Source of the DNA: Sclerotiophoma versabilis
Lineage: Eukaryota; Ascomycota; Dothideomycetes; Pleosporales; Didymellaceae
DNA length: 64,000 nucleotides
Assembly: GCA_012274445.1 (NCBI GenBank)
Contig: JAAROD010000081.1
Location: 124,001-188,000 of the forward strand
Direction: 5' to 3'
Both the position numbers and the translations under genes were made by a program. Under the pieces are notes generated by a model. The model was not told the DNA's origin. It saw only the letters and a list, made by a program, of their open reading frames with translations, and searched no databases. Shown here one piece after another: positions 1 through 11,076 of this stretch. Within the stretch, counting starts at the first letter, position 1; the number at the start of each line of letters is the position of its first letter.

Positions 1-253
1 GGCGAATATCAGCGTCGTAGGCAAGATGCCGTTTGCGCTTACGTGGTGGGCATTTATTTTCCCCAATGTGGGATTCACGCTGTCGACCATCATGATTGGG
101 AGGGAGCTGGGGAGCGAAGGGATACTCTGGGTAGGCAGCGTCATGGTGGCGCTCCTGGCGGCTGTTTGGTGTGTTGCGTTTGTCGGCTGCGTGCGAGCAG
201 TGTGGCTGAAGCGCATTGTCTGGCCGGGCAAGGATGAAGATAAAGACCGGTAG
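1..253 (+). CDS. TDT-family transporter (Mae1/Ssu1-like), C-terminal fragment
   Basis: The reading frame is open from the window edge to a TAG at 251-253, so only about the last 83 residues of the protein are present. The fragment contains the sequence PFALTWWAFIFPNVGFT, then a second hydrophobic helix and a short basic and acidic tail (WPGKDEDK). This pattern matches the last two membrane spans of the tellurite-resistance/dicarboxylate transporter family, which includes the Schizosaccharomyces malate permease Mae1 and the sulfite pump Ssu1. The protein should sit in the plasma membrane. Which substrate it carries (malate, sulfite or another) cannot be told from the tail. The start and any introns lie outside the window. 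Confidence 0.8.
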   Translation, partial: ANISVVGKMPFALTWWAFIFPNVGFTLSTIMIGRELGSEGILWVGSVMVALLAAVWCVAFVGCVRAVWLKRIVWPGKDEDKDR

Positions 254-890
254 TATGGTCGAGTGATGCACATCCTCAGCATTGCGACATGTCCGCCTCG
301 AGTTCAACAGGCATTTCGATCGGAAAACTTGACTTGAGAAGAGTCGTTGTCCTGACAAGCTCGAGTCAGCGAGCGCCTCAGAGACGAAGTATCGGAACGA
401 GCTCACACGACCATGTCAATTGCACGGATTCCAGACAAGCATGCGACAATCTCGTGCTCTTTCTCCACCCCACACTCGAACTGGCAATTGATGAGCCGTC
501 TTTGGATCCGTGTCTCCACCCGTGCGGCTGTTGTCTATACCGGGAGATGAAGGTCGAATGTGTGGTGTGCGACAATACGGGGAGGTTTGATGTTGAAGAA
601 GAAAAATAAACATCTCATAGACGAAGAGTGTTGTTGTAATACGTGGAGGGGAAGGGAGAAGCATACCGATGATGTCGTCAAAAACAAGAGTGCTAAGTGG
701 AATAAGCTACAGGGGAGTGAGAAAAGAGTACAAGAACTGAGGGATGTAGAGGTGCAACTGCTGTCGAGACAGCTAGTCAGAGTTTTGAGCACATCAGCTC
801 AGAAGCGATTATAAAGTGCTACGAATAGTATGAGCAGATTTCAAAACGCTATGCAAGACAAAATGTACAAGATGGTCGAGCGTGCGAGCT
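254..890. other. Intergenic, convergent 3' ends
   Basis: This is the space between the 3' ends of the transporter fragment (plus) and the SulP gene (minus). Short ORFs here have no recognisable protein features. I see no RNA gene or repeat. Confidence 0.6.
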
Positions 891-3800
891 TTACGAAGAA
901 GTAACAAGCACATAGCTTGTTATGGCGTCCATCCTCTCCTTAGTCAGCTTCAAGCCAACCTTGAGCAGTTCCCGCGCAACATCCTGATGGTCCTCCTCCA
1001 ACTGCCTGAATTTCTCTCTTGTCAGCAGCCATGCCACACTGTCATTCTCTACCGCCACAGTCCCTGTGCGGTCCGTCTCACTGAAGAAGGGAAGCTCGCC
1101 ACATGTTGTACCGGGCAAGATGACCTCGAAGAAGCTACCTTGATCAAGCTCATACTCTGCACGGAAGCGGCCCTTTTCCAGAATGTAGAAACCATCTGGA
1201 TCATCACCTCTGGAGTAGAGAAGCGAGCCAGCGGCAAGTTCGCGGCGCGAAAAGTATGGGGCAACAACGTGCCAGAAGTCCTCGTTCTTGGGTGACACGT
1301 CCTCGAAGGTCTGGAGAATAATCTTGAGAGGCTGTGCGAAATTTTTCCAACGCGAGGGTACGATTTGAGACGAGGGCACAGATTCGGTATTACTGGAAGA
1401 ATCCGGGAAGGACAGGTCGGAATTGGAGTTCTGAGATGATTCGCGCATAGTGGAGCGGGCGGCCAAGAGGCGTGCGCCGCGGCGAGGTGAGGCGAAATCG
1501 GGATTGAGCGAGCTGGGTCCGAGTGAGGATGCTGGAGAGCCGCCAGAGGGTATAGGTTCAGCACTGAGGTTCCTCGCGCCGTTGATGGACATAGGTGGGG
1601 TAATTTGACGCTTCTTGACATGCGTGCTACAGTGCCGGTGGAAGATCTCGAGGAGTTCGTTTTCGCATGACTCGAGCGCTGTGTTCAGGTCTTCGAATAC
1701 CTGGGGAGGTGGCGGGCTACCCTCGTCCTCCGCTTCGTCTAGCAAGCCGACGCTCTGTAGAGATTTTCCAACATCGTTCCCGAAAGAGACGCCAGAAAGA
1801 ATCATCTTGACGTTTTTGCTGCCGAGAATTCGGTTAATGCGCTGGAAACCCTCGCAACCCGAGAAGTCTACAGCGGTTACATGTGTGAAGTCGACAATGA
1901 TGAAGCTCACTGGCTGTTCTTCAAAGTTGTCATCATCGATCAGCGAGCGCAAGTTCTGTTCGACCGAGACAATTGTGCCAAAGAAGAGGAAGCCGCCTAG
2001 CTTGACAACCCGAATCTGGCCTCGAACCTTGTTCAGGTAACGGCAGTCTGCTCGAGGGCGTCGCACGGTCGACTCTGCAACAACACCGCTGTAGGAGCCT
2101 CGAATAGCTGGATGGCGAGAACTTTGAACCACATAGCTCACGCAGGCCAATACGATACCCACGAAGATACCGACAACGAAGTCGTGGACACCCATTATTA
2201 AGACGATGGCTACGATGGTAAGGTATTCGAGCTTGTGGCACTTGCCGAATGTGTCCCATAGAGCCTCTTTCATGAGATCAATACCAAGCAAGAAGATGAG
2301 TGCACCGACCAGGCAGATGGGAATGTATCCAATCATAGCTGGGCCGGCGATCCAGACGGCACCTGTCGCAACAGCGAGCAGGGAGCCTGCAACACGGCTG
2401 TCGCCACCGTTCGCAATAAACATGACACTGTTGGCATATACCAAGTAGTTCTGCGTTTTTGTTAGTCGTACTTCTAGAGCTAGAGTCCATGTGACGTACC
2501 TGAATGCTACCAACAAATCCAGACAGCGTGTTTGAGATGCCGTGAGCGATCAACTCTCGGTTGACGTCGAGATTGTCTTCTTTTACTGCAGCGCCCAAAG
2601 CCGGGACATTAATAGGCACGTGAATGATACCGAAGAAGGAGAGGGCAAACATAGTCGGTATGCAGCTAGCCAGCGCTGATACATCGATGAGCCAGAACTC
2701 TGAGTGATTGTTAGCAAGGTCGACAGCTAGATGTTGGGAAATCCGACTCACTGAAGTAAGAATAGAAACGGTAGAACTTGACGCCCGCCTCAGGCTGCTC
2801 GAAGATCCAGCCTGCATCACGAGCATCTTTTAGGTCAACGTGAAAGATTCCCTTCACAAGCACATAGAAGGTAGCGAAGATGAGAATGAAAAAGGCTGGC
2901 AGAACAAAGGGGCTCTTCACCATTCGCTGCATGAGCATGATCGAAATGGCAAGAACAAGCGGAATAATCCATAGATACCAAGTATCAGCCGAGAAGAGTT
3001 TCTGCAAGGTAGCGAGATCGTAGTTCAGGTTGCCCTCGATGCGAGCAGAGACCTCGATGCCGGTGACAAACAGGAAGAAACCGACACCACCAATGCAGCC
3101 AATGAGGATGTGTCGGGGAAAGAAGCTGACCAAGGTACCGAGCTTGAAACCGCCCAGGGCGAGGAAGATAAGACCGGTGAGAACAGAGCTCAGGCAGTAG
3201 GAGGTAATGGTAGTGGCCATGATAGCTTCGGGCGACTCTCCCTCCATGCGCTCCAGGATCGAGTATGCCATCTTGTGGAAGAAGGGCACGACTTCGATCA
3301 TCTCTGAACCAACGCCACCTCTGAAGGCGGACAAGCCGAGGGAGTAGCAAAGCTGCGACACTATACAGCTGACAAAGAAGATGGAGATGCCGTCCGGTCC
3401 GGTCTGGCTGAAGATGGGAGCTCCGAGAGGGAACAGGATGTAGCCATACGAGAGTGCGTCCAGAATGTTCAGGAGCAGGCCTAGGAAGACGGCGGTCAAT
3501 GTCTGGGCGCTGCTTAGGGCACCAGAGAGGAGGGACTCCTTCGTGTAGGTTTTCGGGCTGGTCAGCGTCCGGCTGAGTCCAAGGATGGTCTTGCGGCCAG
3601 TTGCGAGAGAGTCCTTGACACGGCGGGGGAGGCTCTTGCCCGGCGAGCGGCTCCTGCTCTTGCTCTTGGGCTTGCTGTCCTTCTGCGGGGACGGCAGGCC
3701 AGCGCGCGGGAGCCTCGGCGTGGGCAGCAGCGGTGTCCGCTCGGTGTCCTGGACAACGACGTCTGGCAGTCCCGAGGCAGCAGAGCCGTTGCGGGCTGTG

Positions 3801-4327
3801 TCCTCCCAGCCGAAGAAGCCCCGGTCTGCGCTCTGTGGCCCGCCGATGACCGTCACCGGCGTCTCCACCTCACTGTCCTCCTCGATTGTGTCCGCTCGCG
3901 TCGAGTCGATGGATCCCCTGCCGTCCTGGTAGTCGGACAGCGGCCGCCGTTCGGACGGGTCGGGTTCGGCGAAGCTGTGGCGGTACGGGTGGTCCTGGTA
4001 CTCTTCCGAGTCCAGGGCGTACGAGGCCAGCTGGGAGCTCCTCTCGCGCACGCCCTGCGACGAGTACTGCGGCGTGTCGGAGAAGCCATGCGAGGCCTGG
4101 TGGGCAAACGAGCGGATGGGGTTGCGCGAGAACGACTGGGACAGCGTGGCCGAGGCGTTCGACTGCGCCCGCATGCGGCGCGCTCGCGAGTGGGACTGCG
4201 ACTCGACGTCGGCGTTGTGCTGGTCCTGGGCAAACTCGGCGTCGTTCACGCTGTCGCCGGTGAAGGGGAGCTGCTGCTCGGCGGACTGGGTGCTCCAGTC
4301 GCGGTGCGGGAAGAGCCGTGCGGGCAT
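891..4327 (-). CDS. SulP/SLC26-type transporter with STAS and cyclic-nucleotide-binding domains (Vsb1/YGR125W-like)
   Basis: Three exons join in phase: 4327-2752, 2699-2500 and 2450-891, giving about 1111 residues. Both introns (52 and 49 nt) have GT donors (GTGAGT, GTACGT) and AG acceptors. Residues 1-270 are hydrophilic and Ser/Arg-rich, probably cytosolic. About 270-720 hold the membrane core, including the SulP motif HVPINVPALG after exon 2 begins. About 740-830 form a STAS domain (IIVDFTHVTAVDFSGCEGF). About 980-1075 form a cNMP-binding fold (SLLYSRGDDPDGFYILEKGR). This order matches yeast YGR125W (Vsb1), a vacuolar membrane protein linked to basic amino acid storage, rather than the plasma-membrane sulfate permeases. 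Function is inferred from family; the substrate is not visible in the sequence. Confidence 0.9.
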
Positions 4328-5323
4328 GGCGGCGAGGACAGGAATACACGGGTGGGATCACGGTGCTGTGGGAGGCATGCCAGGACTACTAGGACACTCA
4401 ATGGCAGTGCGCGCAGGGCAGACGGATCCGGCTCCGGGTGGGACTGGCACGCAGGTCGCGCTCGGTGCTTCAGGGTAGCGGCAACGGGGGCAGAAGAGGG
4501 GTGGGCGCGAAGAAACCAACGGGAGATGGAAGCATGATTCGGCCCCTCTGCACAGCACCAGACACGGAGCGTGCTATGTGCACAGGCTGTTGAGAAAGAT
4601 TTCGTGCCATGCCATGCCTGGACCACCCGCCAACGTCATTGCCTGCCTATCCCTGCTGCGGCCATCCTCCCACTCCTCCCCAGCCCCCAATCGTCCACCG
4701 CCTTCACAAGCACGGCAGCGACAAGGTGCGGAGTACCATGGAGGCCACGACTGCCGTGGTGACTGCCCAGCATCAACTCGTCGCCATAGTTGCGTCAGAT
4801 GGCTTCATCCGTGCCTATCTAAGCTTCACCAGCCCTGCATCTGCCCCTGCGCCTGCATCGTGCTTTAGCGAGCAGCACCTCACTGGCCTCTCCACGCGTT
4901 CGTGACTGGCGGAAAGAGCCGCGCCTCCCGGTGCTCTGATGCTCACAGTGTGTGTGTGTGTGTGTTTGCTCGTAGCTGCTGTCTGCGACCACGTCGCTGC
5001 CATGTGAGTGGCTGGCTGCATGCAAGAAGCCAAGCATTTCCCGTCTGCTCCGAACGGCTCAGCTCTTGCATCAACTCGGTGCGGGCCGGTCGTCGAGCAG
5101 ACTTTGTTCGAGCCTGTGGAGCACAGCGGATCTCCCCGACACCACACACTGTCCTTGTTGTATTGTGAAGCTTGACCAAAGACATCCAAGTCTCGGCATC
5201 AGGGCAATGAGCTGGAAGAACACCTCAGAAGGTGTGAGCGTAAATTCTGCCATCTACCTCTAGTGTCAGATCTATGTTAGCCAGTATCTATGAGCCCCTC
5301 TATCACCCACGCCTGCAAAGGAC
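4328..5323. other. Intergenic, upstream of SulP gene
   Basis: About 1 kb of GC-rich sequence between the SulP start codon and the 3' end of the Old Yellow Enzyme gene, both on the minus strand. It should hold the SulP promoter and 5' leader. Overlapping ORFs in several frames look like composition effects. The only distinct element is a (GT)9 run. Confidence 0.55.
4948..4965. repeat. (GT)9 microsatellite
   Basis: Eighteen bases of uninterrupted GT repeat in the presumed SulP upstream region. Confidence 0.9.
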
Positions 5324-6733
5324 CTACAGCTTGGGAAAGCGGACCCTCAGGAACTGGTTTGGCCATGCGACGTCAACGTCCAGCTGGTGTGCTACCCTCA
5401 GCACCCACTCCGGCTCACGCATGAACTGTCGAGCCACCAGGATGACATCCGCTTGGGGCTCGTTGCCATTGCTGGACTCTGTCATGCCAACTGCTGCTCG
5501 TGCTTCCTTTGCAATCTCTGCATCCCCAGTCTGCTGCGCTCTAGCACCGCCCTCTTCTACAATGTCTCTCGCCTGCTCAGCCTCAGTGATCAACCCAACA
5601 GCGCCAATGAACAGCTTGCCGCCCTCCTTCTTGACCTCTTCTCTGATGCGTGCCGCGATCCGGGTCTGGTAGTCCTTGGTGTCAAAGGGGTTCAGCTTCT
5701 GCTGCGGATGGTTGCCACCGCTGCTGACATCGAGCAGGTCCACGCCCAACCCAGCAACTATCTTCGCCAAACGGATCGAGCTCTCAACATCCCAGCTGCC
5801 AAACTTCTTGCCCAGCTCTGTCTCTTCCATCCACTCCGTTGAACTGATACGGAGGTACAGCGGCATCGAGGCGGGGATAACAGCGCGGATAGCCTGAATA
5901 ACCTCGAGTAGCAGCCTGGTCCTGTTCTCAAAGCTGCCACCATACCTATCAGTCCTCTGATTCGTAATCGGCGACAGAAACTGGTGAATCAGATACCCAT
6001 GCGCGCCGTGAATTTCAATAACATCCACGCCTGCCTTGACACTCCTCTCCGCCGCCTTGGCCCAGTCCTGCACCAGCTCTCCAACTTCCTTCTCACTCAG
6101 CGCCCTCGGCGCCCAGTACCCGCCCGCCTCATCTTCCAGGCTCTTCTCATCCCACGTCCACTCCTCGCCGCCCATGGGCCCGACGACGTCCTCCGGCCAA
6201 CCCCCCGCGCCCTCGCTCGCGCGCACACTAACCTTCCTCTTCCCGCCGCTCGTGCGCTGCGACCCAGCAATCCAGGGCGCGCACGTACTCGCCTTCCTTC
6301 CCGCATGGGCTAGCTGGATCGCACTCAGCGCTCCCTGGGACTTGATGAAGTCGCTGACTCTCCTCAACGCAGGGATCTGCGCGTCGCTCCAGATGCCAGG
6401 GCAGTTGGGCGATATGCGCCCATTGGCTTGCACGCCGGTTGCTTCGACCATGACCAGGCCTGCGCCTTTGAGCGCGTAGTGGCCCAGAGTTGCAATGTGG
6501 TAGTCGGTAAGCGCGCCGGTTGCTGGGCCGTGCGAGGCCGTGCTGTACTGGCACATGGGCGCAACGAGGATGCGATTGCGGAGGGTTGTGCCGCGGATCG
6601 TTAACGGCTGGAACAGCTTGGGGACGGGTTTAGAGTCCGTGGAAGATGCCGGTGTGCCTGGAGAGGTGACATGCTGGGGAGTGAAGTATTCGAGGCCAGG
6701 AACGCCAACATTCAGCTCTGGCGGTGGTGCCAT
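5324..6733 (-). CDS. Old Yellow Enzyme-type NADH:flavin oxidoreductase (YqjM class)
   Basis: This single-exon gene encodes about 469 residues starting at the ATG at 6733. An upstream in-frame TTG at 6739 is not a likely start. The TIM-barrel signatures are clear: FQPLTIRGTTLRNRILVAPM near the N-terminus, CQYS, LAHAGRKAS, the active-site stretch EIHGAHGYLIHQFLSP, and NQRTDRYGGSFENR. These bind FMN and position the substrate. Enzymes of this family reduce activated alkenes (enones, nitro compounds) with NAD(P)H. CQYS and HAGRKAS put it in the YqjM-like class rather than the classical yeast OYE1-3 class. A segment near the C-terminus (about 420-440) is Glu/Ala-rich and looks like a loop insertion. 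The natural substrate is unknown. Three CCAAT boxes lie just upstream. Confidence 0.92.
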   Translation of the reverse strand: MAPPPELNVGVPGLEYFTPQHVTSPGTPASSTDSKPVPKLFQPLTIRGTTLRNRILVAPMCQYSTASHGPATGALTDYHIATLGHYALKGAGLVMVEATGVQANGRISPNCPGIWSDAQIPALRRVSDFIKSQGALSAIQLAHAGRKASTCAPWIAGSQRTSGGKRKVSVRASEGAGGWPEDVVGPMGGEEWTWDEKSLEDEAGGYWAPRALSEKEVGELVQDWAKAAERSVKAGVDVIEIHGAHGYLIHQFLSPITNQRTDRYGGSFENRTRLLLEVIQAIRAVIPASMPLYLRISSTEWMEETELGKKFGSWDVESSIRLAKIVAGLGVDLLDVSSGGNHPQQKLNPFDTKDYQTRIAARIREEVKKEGGKLFIGAVGLITEAEQARDIVEEGGARAQQTGDAEIAKEARAAVGMTESSNGNEPQADVILVARQFMREPEWVLRVAHQLDVDVAWPNQFLRVRFPKL

Positions 6734-7323
6734 CTTCAAAGCGTTTGTCTCGGGTGACTTCTATTAACAGTCTGATGGTGAAGTCGAAGCAGACAGATCC
6801 TTACAATGTCCGAACAGCAAGCACCAATCGTAAGCACCAATCGTAAGCACCAATCGTAATCTTTGGAGCAGCTATCTGGAACTTCGACACTGCAAGCTTG
6901 GGGAAGGTCTGTAGTATTTGAAGTCTACCAATTTGCTGCCAACACAATTGCGCGATAACGTTGATTTGTAAGATGTTGAAATGGGAAGGTGAATATTCCC
7001 ACTATTGCCGAGGTTCGCCTGCAGCCTGCCGCAGCAGACTGGCCAGCCTTGCACTCACCCAACGATTGAAGTACATGGAACTTCCACAATCAATTCGTCA
7101 GCATGTCGAGAGTGTCGTAAATGTTGTTTAGTATTAACAGTAGTTGCTGTACTACTGTGCTGATATCGGTTCATAACCCAATACGCCAGTTAGTATCCAT
7201 CCGCAACCCCCTCAAAACCCATCACTGCACCATCAAAGTACCGTCAAGAACCGTCAGGAATCCAAGAAATAACAAGAGTATAACATATCATTATTCATAT
7301 TAAACGCCAATGCAATACCGAAC
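6734..7323. other. Intergenic with OYE promoter
   Basis: Holds the OYE upstream region, including the 13-nt repeat with CCAAT boxes, and the 3' flank of the HMP1-like gene. No coding signal seen. Confidence 0.6.
6820..6858. repeat. 3 x 13-nt tandem repeat carrying CCAAT boxes
   Basis: Three perfect copies of AGCACCAATCGTA, 87 to 125 bp upstream of the OYE start codon. On the OYE strand each copy reads ATTGG, the reverse CCAAT box, at a fixed 13 bp spacing. CCAAT boxes are bound by the Hap/CBC complex in fungi, so the array may be a promoter element. This role is inferred. Confidence 0.8.
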
Positions 7324-7704
7324 CTACTGCTTCTTACTCTCAGCACCCTCCTTCTGCATACCCTCGCACCCAACGAGGTTACCAGCGGCCTGCTCAACGC
7401 CGCCGTAGCCCTGCGTTGTATCTCTGTTCTCGCTCGCTGCCTTCATCGCGTCGATGGCTTGGTTCTTGTCCTGCTCGCCTGACGTCGCCCAGGCTTGGTT
7501 GCCGGTCACGCTTCCGATTGTGGCCTGTGGGTTGTCAGCAGGTGCGCGAAGGACATAGATAGTCATTCAAAGAGGTGGCGGGGGGATGCTGGAGGGAGGG
7601 TGCAAAGGAGGACGGGCCTCAGCAGCGCCTTTGACGTATTGTGCGTGGCCGGCGATGAGGCCGGGGTTCTCCATGTTGTTGCTGCCGTTGGGCTGGGCGG
7701 ACAT
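7324..7704 (-). CDS. Small HMP1/CsbD-like protein
   Basis: Two exons, 7704-7618 and 7524-7324, give 95 residues. Exon 1 ends ...AQYVKGAAE and exon 2 begins ATIGSVTGNQAW, which restores the family sequence. The protein is short, hydrophilic and rich in Gly, Ala and Glu, with QGYGGVEQAAGNLVGCEGM near the end. It resembles the fungal 'mismatched base pair and cruciform DNA recognition' (Hmp1) group, related to bacterial CsbD stress proteins. The biological role of these proteins is poorly established. The only frame-correct junction uses a GC donor (GAG|GCCCGT) at 7617 with a normal CAG acceptor; a GT donor four bases later would break the frame. An isolated second exon alone would lose the conserved N-terminus. 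Confidence 0.78.
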
Positions 7705-8091
7705 GTTGATGTATGTGTGTGGTGTTGATGAAGTTTTTGAGGTGGAAAGCGTTGGCTTGCACGTGGATTGTTTGATTGTGGGTGTGGTATGTGTATCCGG
7801 TGTTGCTGGGTGCGGTTGGGTATATGAAGGCGACTTAAAGTCCCCTACGTCATCGCGATTGCATACATGACTGAAATCCCGCCACTACGCGTAGGTCACG
7901 GGGCTACGCGACTGTACCGTTGGCATGGACTCGGCTCAGATAATATATGCTGTCGTGTTTAGAGCAAATTTGTAGGAAACGCTGATCAGATTGCAACAAC
8001 TGACCATGTCCTGGCTGTCTCTGTACGTAATCGCTCAAACTTCATCGCTGTCTGACTGCTCGATTATGCCTCTGGTGTTACATGCAAGTAG
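7705..8091. other. Intergenic, upstream of HMP1-like gene
   Basis: Promoter and leader space for the HMP1-like gene and the 3' flank of the SDR gene. A run CTTAAAGTC and nearby CCCCTAC (stress-response-like) is visible near 7835-7850 on the plus strand, but I cannot assign a factor. No gene seen. Confidence 0.5.
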
Positions 8092-9127
8092 CTAGTACGT
8101 CGAAGGGAACACAGCAATCCTTCCTCCATCCGTGATCTGGCTTGTACCATTCATATACGCGCCAGCCTTGCCGACCATAAACAGCACCAACCCCGCCATA
8201 TCATTCAGATTCCCCATCCGCCCCTGCGGAATCTGGTTTGTTCCATACACGGCTGGATTCGAGCTCGTCATCTCACTCGGGTACGGCCCAGGGCAAATGG
8301 TGTTACTCCTGACACCCCACTCGGCCAGGAATGTTGCCATGATCTTGCTGATCTGCGCAGCCGCAGCTTTGGTAGCGTTGTAGGCCAGGCCCGCGCTGAT
8401 CCAGCGCATGTACGATGCCACGGAGGCAACGGTGATGATGTGCGCCATGCGGTCGTCATCCTCGTCAACGCCTATCTCCTTCAGGTTGGATGTATCGCGT
8501 TGCCTGGCATTCCCTGTGCCTTGCACCCGCCCAGGCGCCCAACCACGACGTGTGTTCGCAGCTTCGAGCAGCGGAAGGAAGAGTGCAGACACGCCGACTA
8601 CAGCCTTGGTGTTAATATCAAAGGCCTGGCTCCACTCATTGCCATCCATGCCCATGATCATCGCGTCGCGGACGGCCTCGATGGATTTGGCATCATGAAT
8701 AGGCTGGCCTGATTTTGGACCCAGGACACCTGCGTTATTGATCAGGACGTCTACATAGCCTACTTCCTTCTCAATCTGTGCAACAGCTTTCCTGATCGAC
8801 TCGAGGTCCGTTACGTCTGCGGAGATGGCTGAGAGGACCGACGACGACTTCGGCGCCCAGGGCGAGGACTCGAGTTTGGCAATAGCATCATCGAGCACGT
8901 TTTTACGGCGACCAATTATGTAGACCTTTGAGGCACCGTTCTGGTACAATGCTGCGGCGATGGCGAGGCCAATGCCTGAACTGTATTGTTAGCAGTGTAC
9001 ATGGCGGGGGAGGGGTAGCTTTGGTTGGAGTTAGCTTGGACGTACCACTGCCTCCACCGGTGATGACCACAACCAAACCTTTGGCCGAGAAGAGGGAGGC
9101 GGGGTTGATTTGCAATAAAACGTCCAT
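8092..9127 (-). CDS. Short-chain dehydrogenase/reductase (SDR)
   Basis: Exons 9127-9046 and 8975-8092 join in phase to give 321 residues; the 70-nt intron has a GTACGT donor. The junction rebuilds the nucleotide-binding motif TGGGSGIGLAIA near residues 22-33. Further SDR hallmarks follow: GRRKN for cofactor contact, LINNAG, ITVASVASY with the catalytic Ser, YNATK with the catalytic Tyr and Lys, and a CPGPYPSEMTS segment after the active site. This is a soluble classical SDR of ordinary length that uses NAD(P)H. The substrate cannot be named. Unspliced, the glycine-rich motif is broken, so the intron is well supported. Confidence 0.9.
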
Positions 9128-9524
9128 TGCGCTGATTTGTGTTGTCTGGTTTCAAAAGTAGTTTATAAAGGAATACGGAGTTCACGGAATGGATCGCTGG
9201 TTTGATGCTTACAGATCCGGACCAACGATGGCGTCACTCGTTCGTCTTGAGCCGCGGGAAAACAACCATACTTGATGGATAGAAGCAAAGGCCAGCAGTG
9301 AATCTCCAATTGTGTTTGTTGGCATTGATGGGGTATCTTATGCGAACGATAGCCGTCCTGGCGCCGTCCTGCTCTTTCCTCGTCCAGTCATTCTGCTGCT
9401 ATGCTGGTACTTTAACAATCCTTCAAAGTCCCACCTGGCGATCTTGTACGGCTTCCCTCTGTACATCCAGCAACCACTTCTGCAGGCTCCCCTTTTAAAC
9501 GCCCGACCTTCGCTTCCTCAGCTT
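9128..9524. other. Intergenic
   Basis: Upstream flank of the SDR gene and 3' flank of the TEX1 gene, both minus. No feature recognised. Confidence 0.5.
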
Positions 9525-10568
9525 CTAGTTGATTCCGCCCACAATCCTCAGCCCCTGCTCCTCCTGCGAATATGCCAACACATATCTACATGGATGCCAA
9601 CTAATCACATTGCTCGCCTTCTGCACACTGATCTCATGCACCACCTCGCCCGTCTCTACATGCGCAATCTTGATCTTCTTCTCGTCCTTGTCATCACTGC
9701 CCGCGGTTATGTAGCTCCCGTCAAAGCTGAAATCTACGCTCTTGACAGGCTCCTTTGTGAGATCAAACGTCCGTACACAAATCCACTCTTGTGTATCCCA
9801 CAATGATACGAGCGCATCGCCCCCGCCTGCAGCCAAATACTCACCTGAAGGTGACATGTTGATGGCGTAACAAGAGGAGGTATGTGCGTTGAGGGTCAGG
9901 GCGGGAGTAAACGAGGGGTGGTCGACGACTTTTATGCCTCCGTCGCCAGATGTGAGGAAGAGGTGTGCGCCGGACCAGTCGAAGACACATTGGTTTGTCT
10001 GGACAGGCTGGCGGTGCTCGGAAAGGGTGCGCAGGGCGGTGCGGTCGATAGAGACAAGAACATTATCCTGCAGAAATCAGCATGATGACAGTGGAGCGTG
10101 GCAACTTGAGATGCAAACCTTTCGCCCCGCGACAATTTCGTTGCCGTCTGGTGTCCATGCCAGTGTGAATGGCTGCTCGCCAACTTTGACTTCACCCACG
10201 CTAGCTTTTGACCGTATGTCCCAGAATCTGACCATGCCGTCTGTGCTACAGCTTGCAAGCTCGTTCTCGTTGATTGGATGGAAGGCTACGCGTTCGAGTT
10301 GTGTAGAAGCCGGTACGCCTGGTGTGCGCAACTCTGTCGAGTTCTTGACATTCGTCTTCTCGGGGTTCCATATCCGCAAGGTTCGGTCTGCGGCACCGGT
10401 CGCTATAAACGTGCCTGAAGCATTCCAGCTCAGTGTGCGAATGTAATGCGCCGCCGAGACCGAGGCATTCGGACGGAGGACGTCGACGTATGCGGATGTC
10501 TTGAGTCGCGAGAAGGCGGGAGAGAAGGACGACTTCCCAAGTGGTCGAGCGCGCGAGGGCGGCGCCAT
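9525..10568 (-). CDS. TEX1: THO complex subunit 3 (Tex1/THOC3-like WD40 protein)
   Basis: Exons 10568-10119 and 10067-9525 (intron 51 nt, GTTTGC donor, CAG acceptor) give 330 residues. The protein is built of WD40 repeats: RTLSWNASGTFIATGAADRT, RVAFHPINENELASCSTDG, FTLAWTPDGNEIVAGRK, then AINMSPSGEYLAAGGGDA and VDFSFDGSYITAGSDDKDE. Length and repeat wording match THOC3/Tex1, the WD40 subunit of the THO/TREX complex that couples transcription to mRNA export in the nucleus. The intron falls between blades. A generic WD40 protein remains the alternative, but the VGEVKVGEQPFTLAW block is typical of THOC3. Confidence 0.85.
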
Positions 10569-11076
10569 TAACAGTTTACGATCGCGTAGTGTTCGGCAGT
10601 TGTTCGAGCAGGCTGCGCGTCGAGTTTGCGAGATGTTGCTGAGCTGTAAGCCACAAGCTGCAGCGCGGCGGGCCGTTGCAGATGCACAAAGCAGGGGCCA
10701 TGCTTGTGACGTCGGCGGGACTGTGTCCGATGCGACGACGAAGGGGCCTTGTGTTATGTGAATTCGAGCAGATTATAGATATGCAGATATTGTCTACGGG
10801 CGTGGAGTTTATCTTTCAATTCATATGAGGTAGGGTATTTCTGATGAATATGCAATGCTGCCTACACTTGTGGCTTGCTTGTAAAACGTGAAAGCTGACA
10901 TTCTGTCGCTGAACGCCATGTATGCCATGATTTTTTATGGGTCCATCAGGCCTCTGTTGTTGTCGCAATTCCTCCCGCTACATCCACCACTGACTATTCG
11001 GTTCGCGCTCTCAAAGCAGGCTTTTTGACCTTGCTACATGCCGCTTGCGAGAAAGGCTCACATGGCCATCACCATT
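10569..11076. other. Intergenic, upstream of TEX1
   Basis: Promoter side of TEX1 and 3' flank of TRL1. The 10770-11000 part is AT-richer. No gene seen. Confidence 0.5.

Noticed and set aside
3853..4537. Long ORFs antisense or out of frame over the SulP N-terminus
   Set aside because: They are shadows of the real GC-rich coding frame and read as Arg/Ala/Thr-rich noise.
6734..6739. Upstream start of the OYE gene
   Set aside because: The codon is TTG; the ATG at 6733 is a normal start two codons later.
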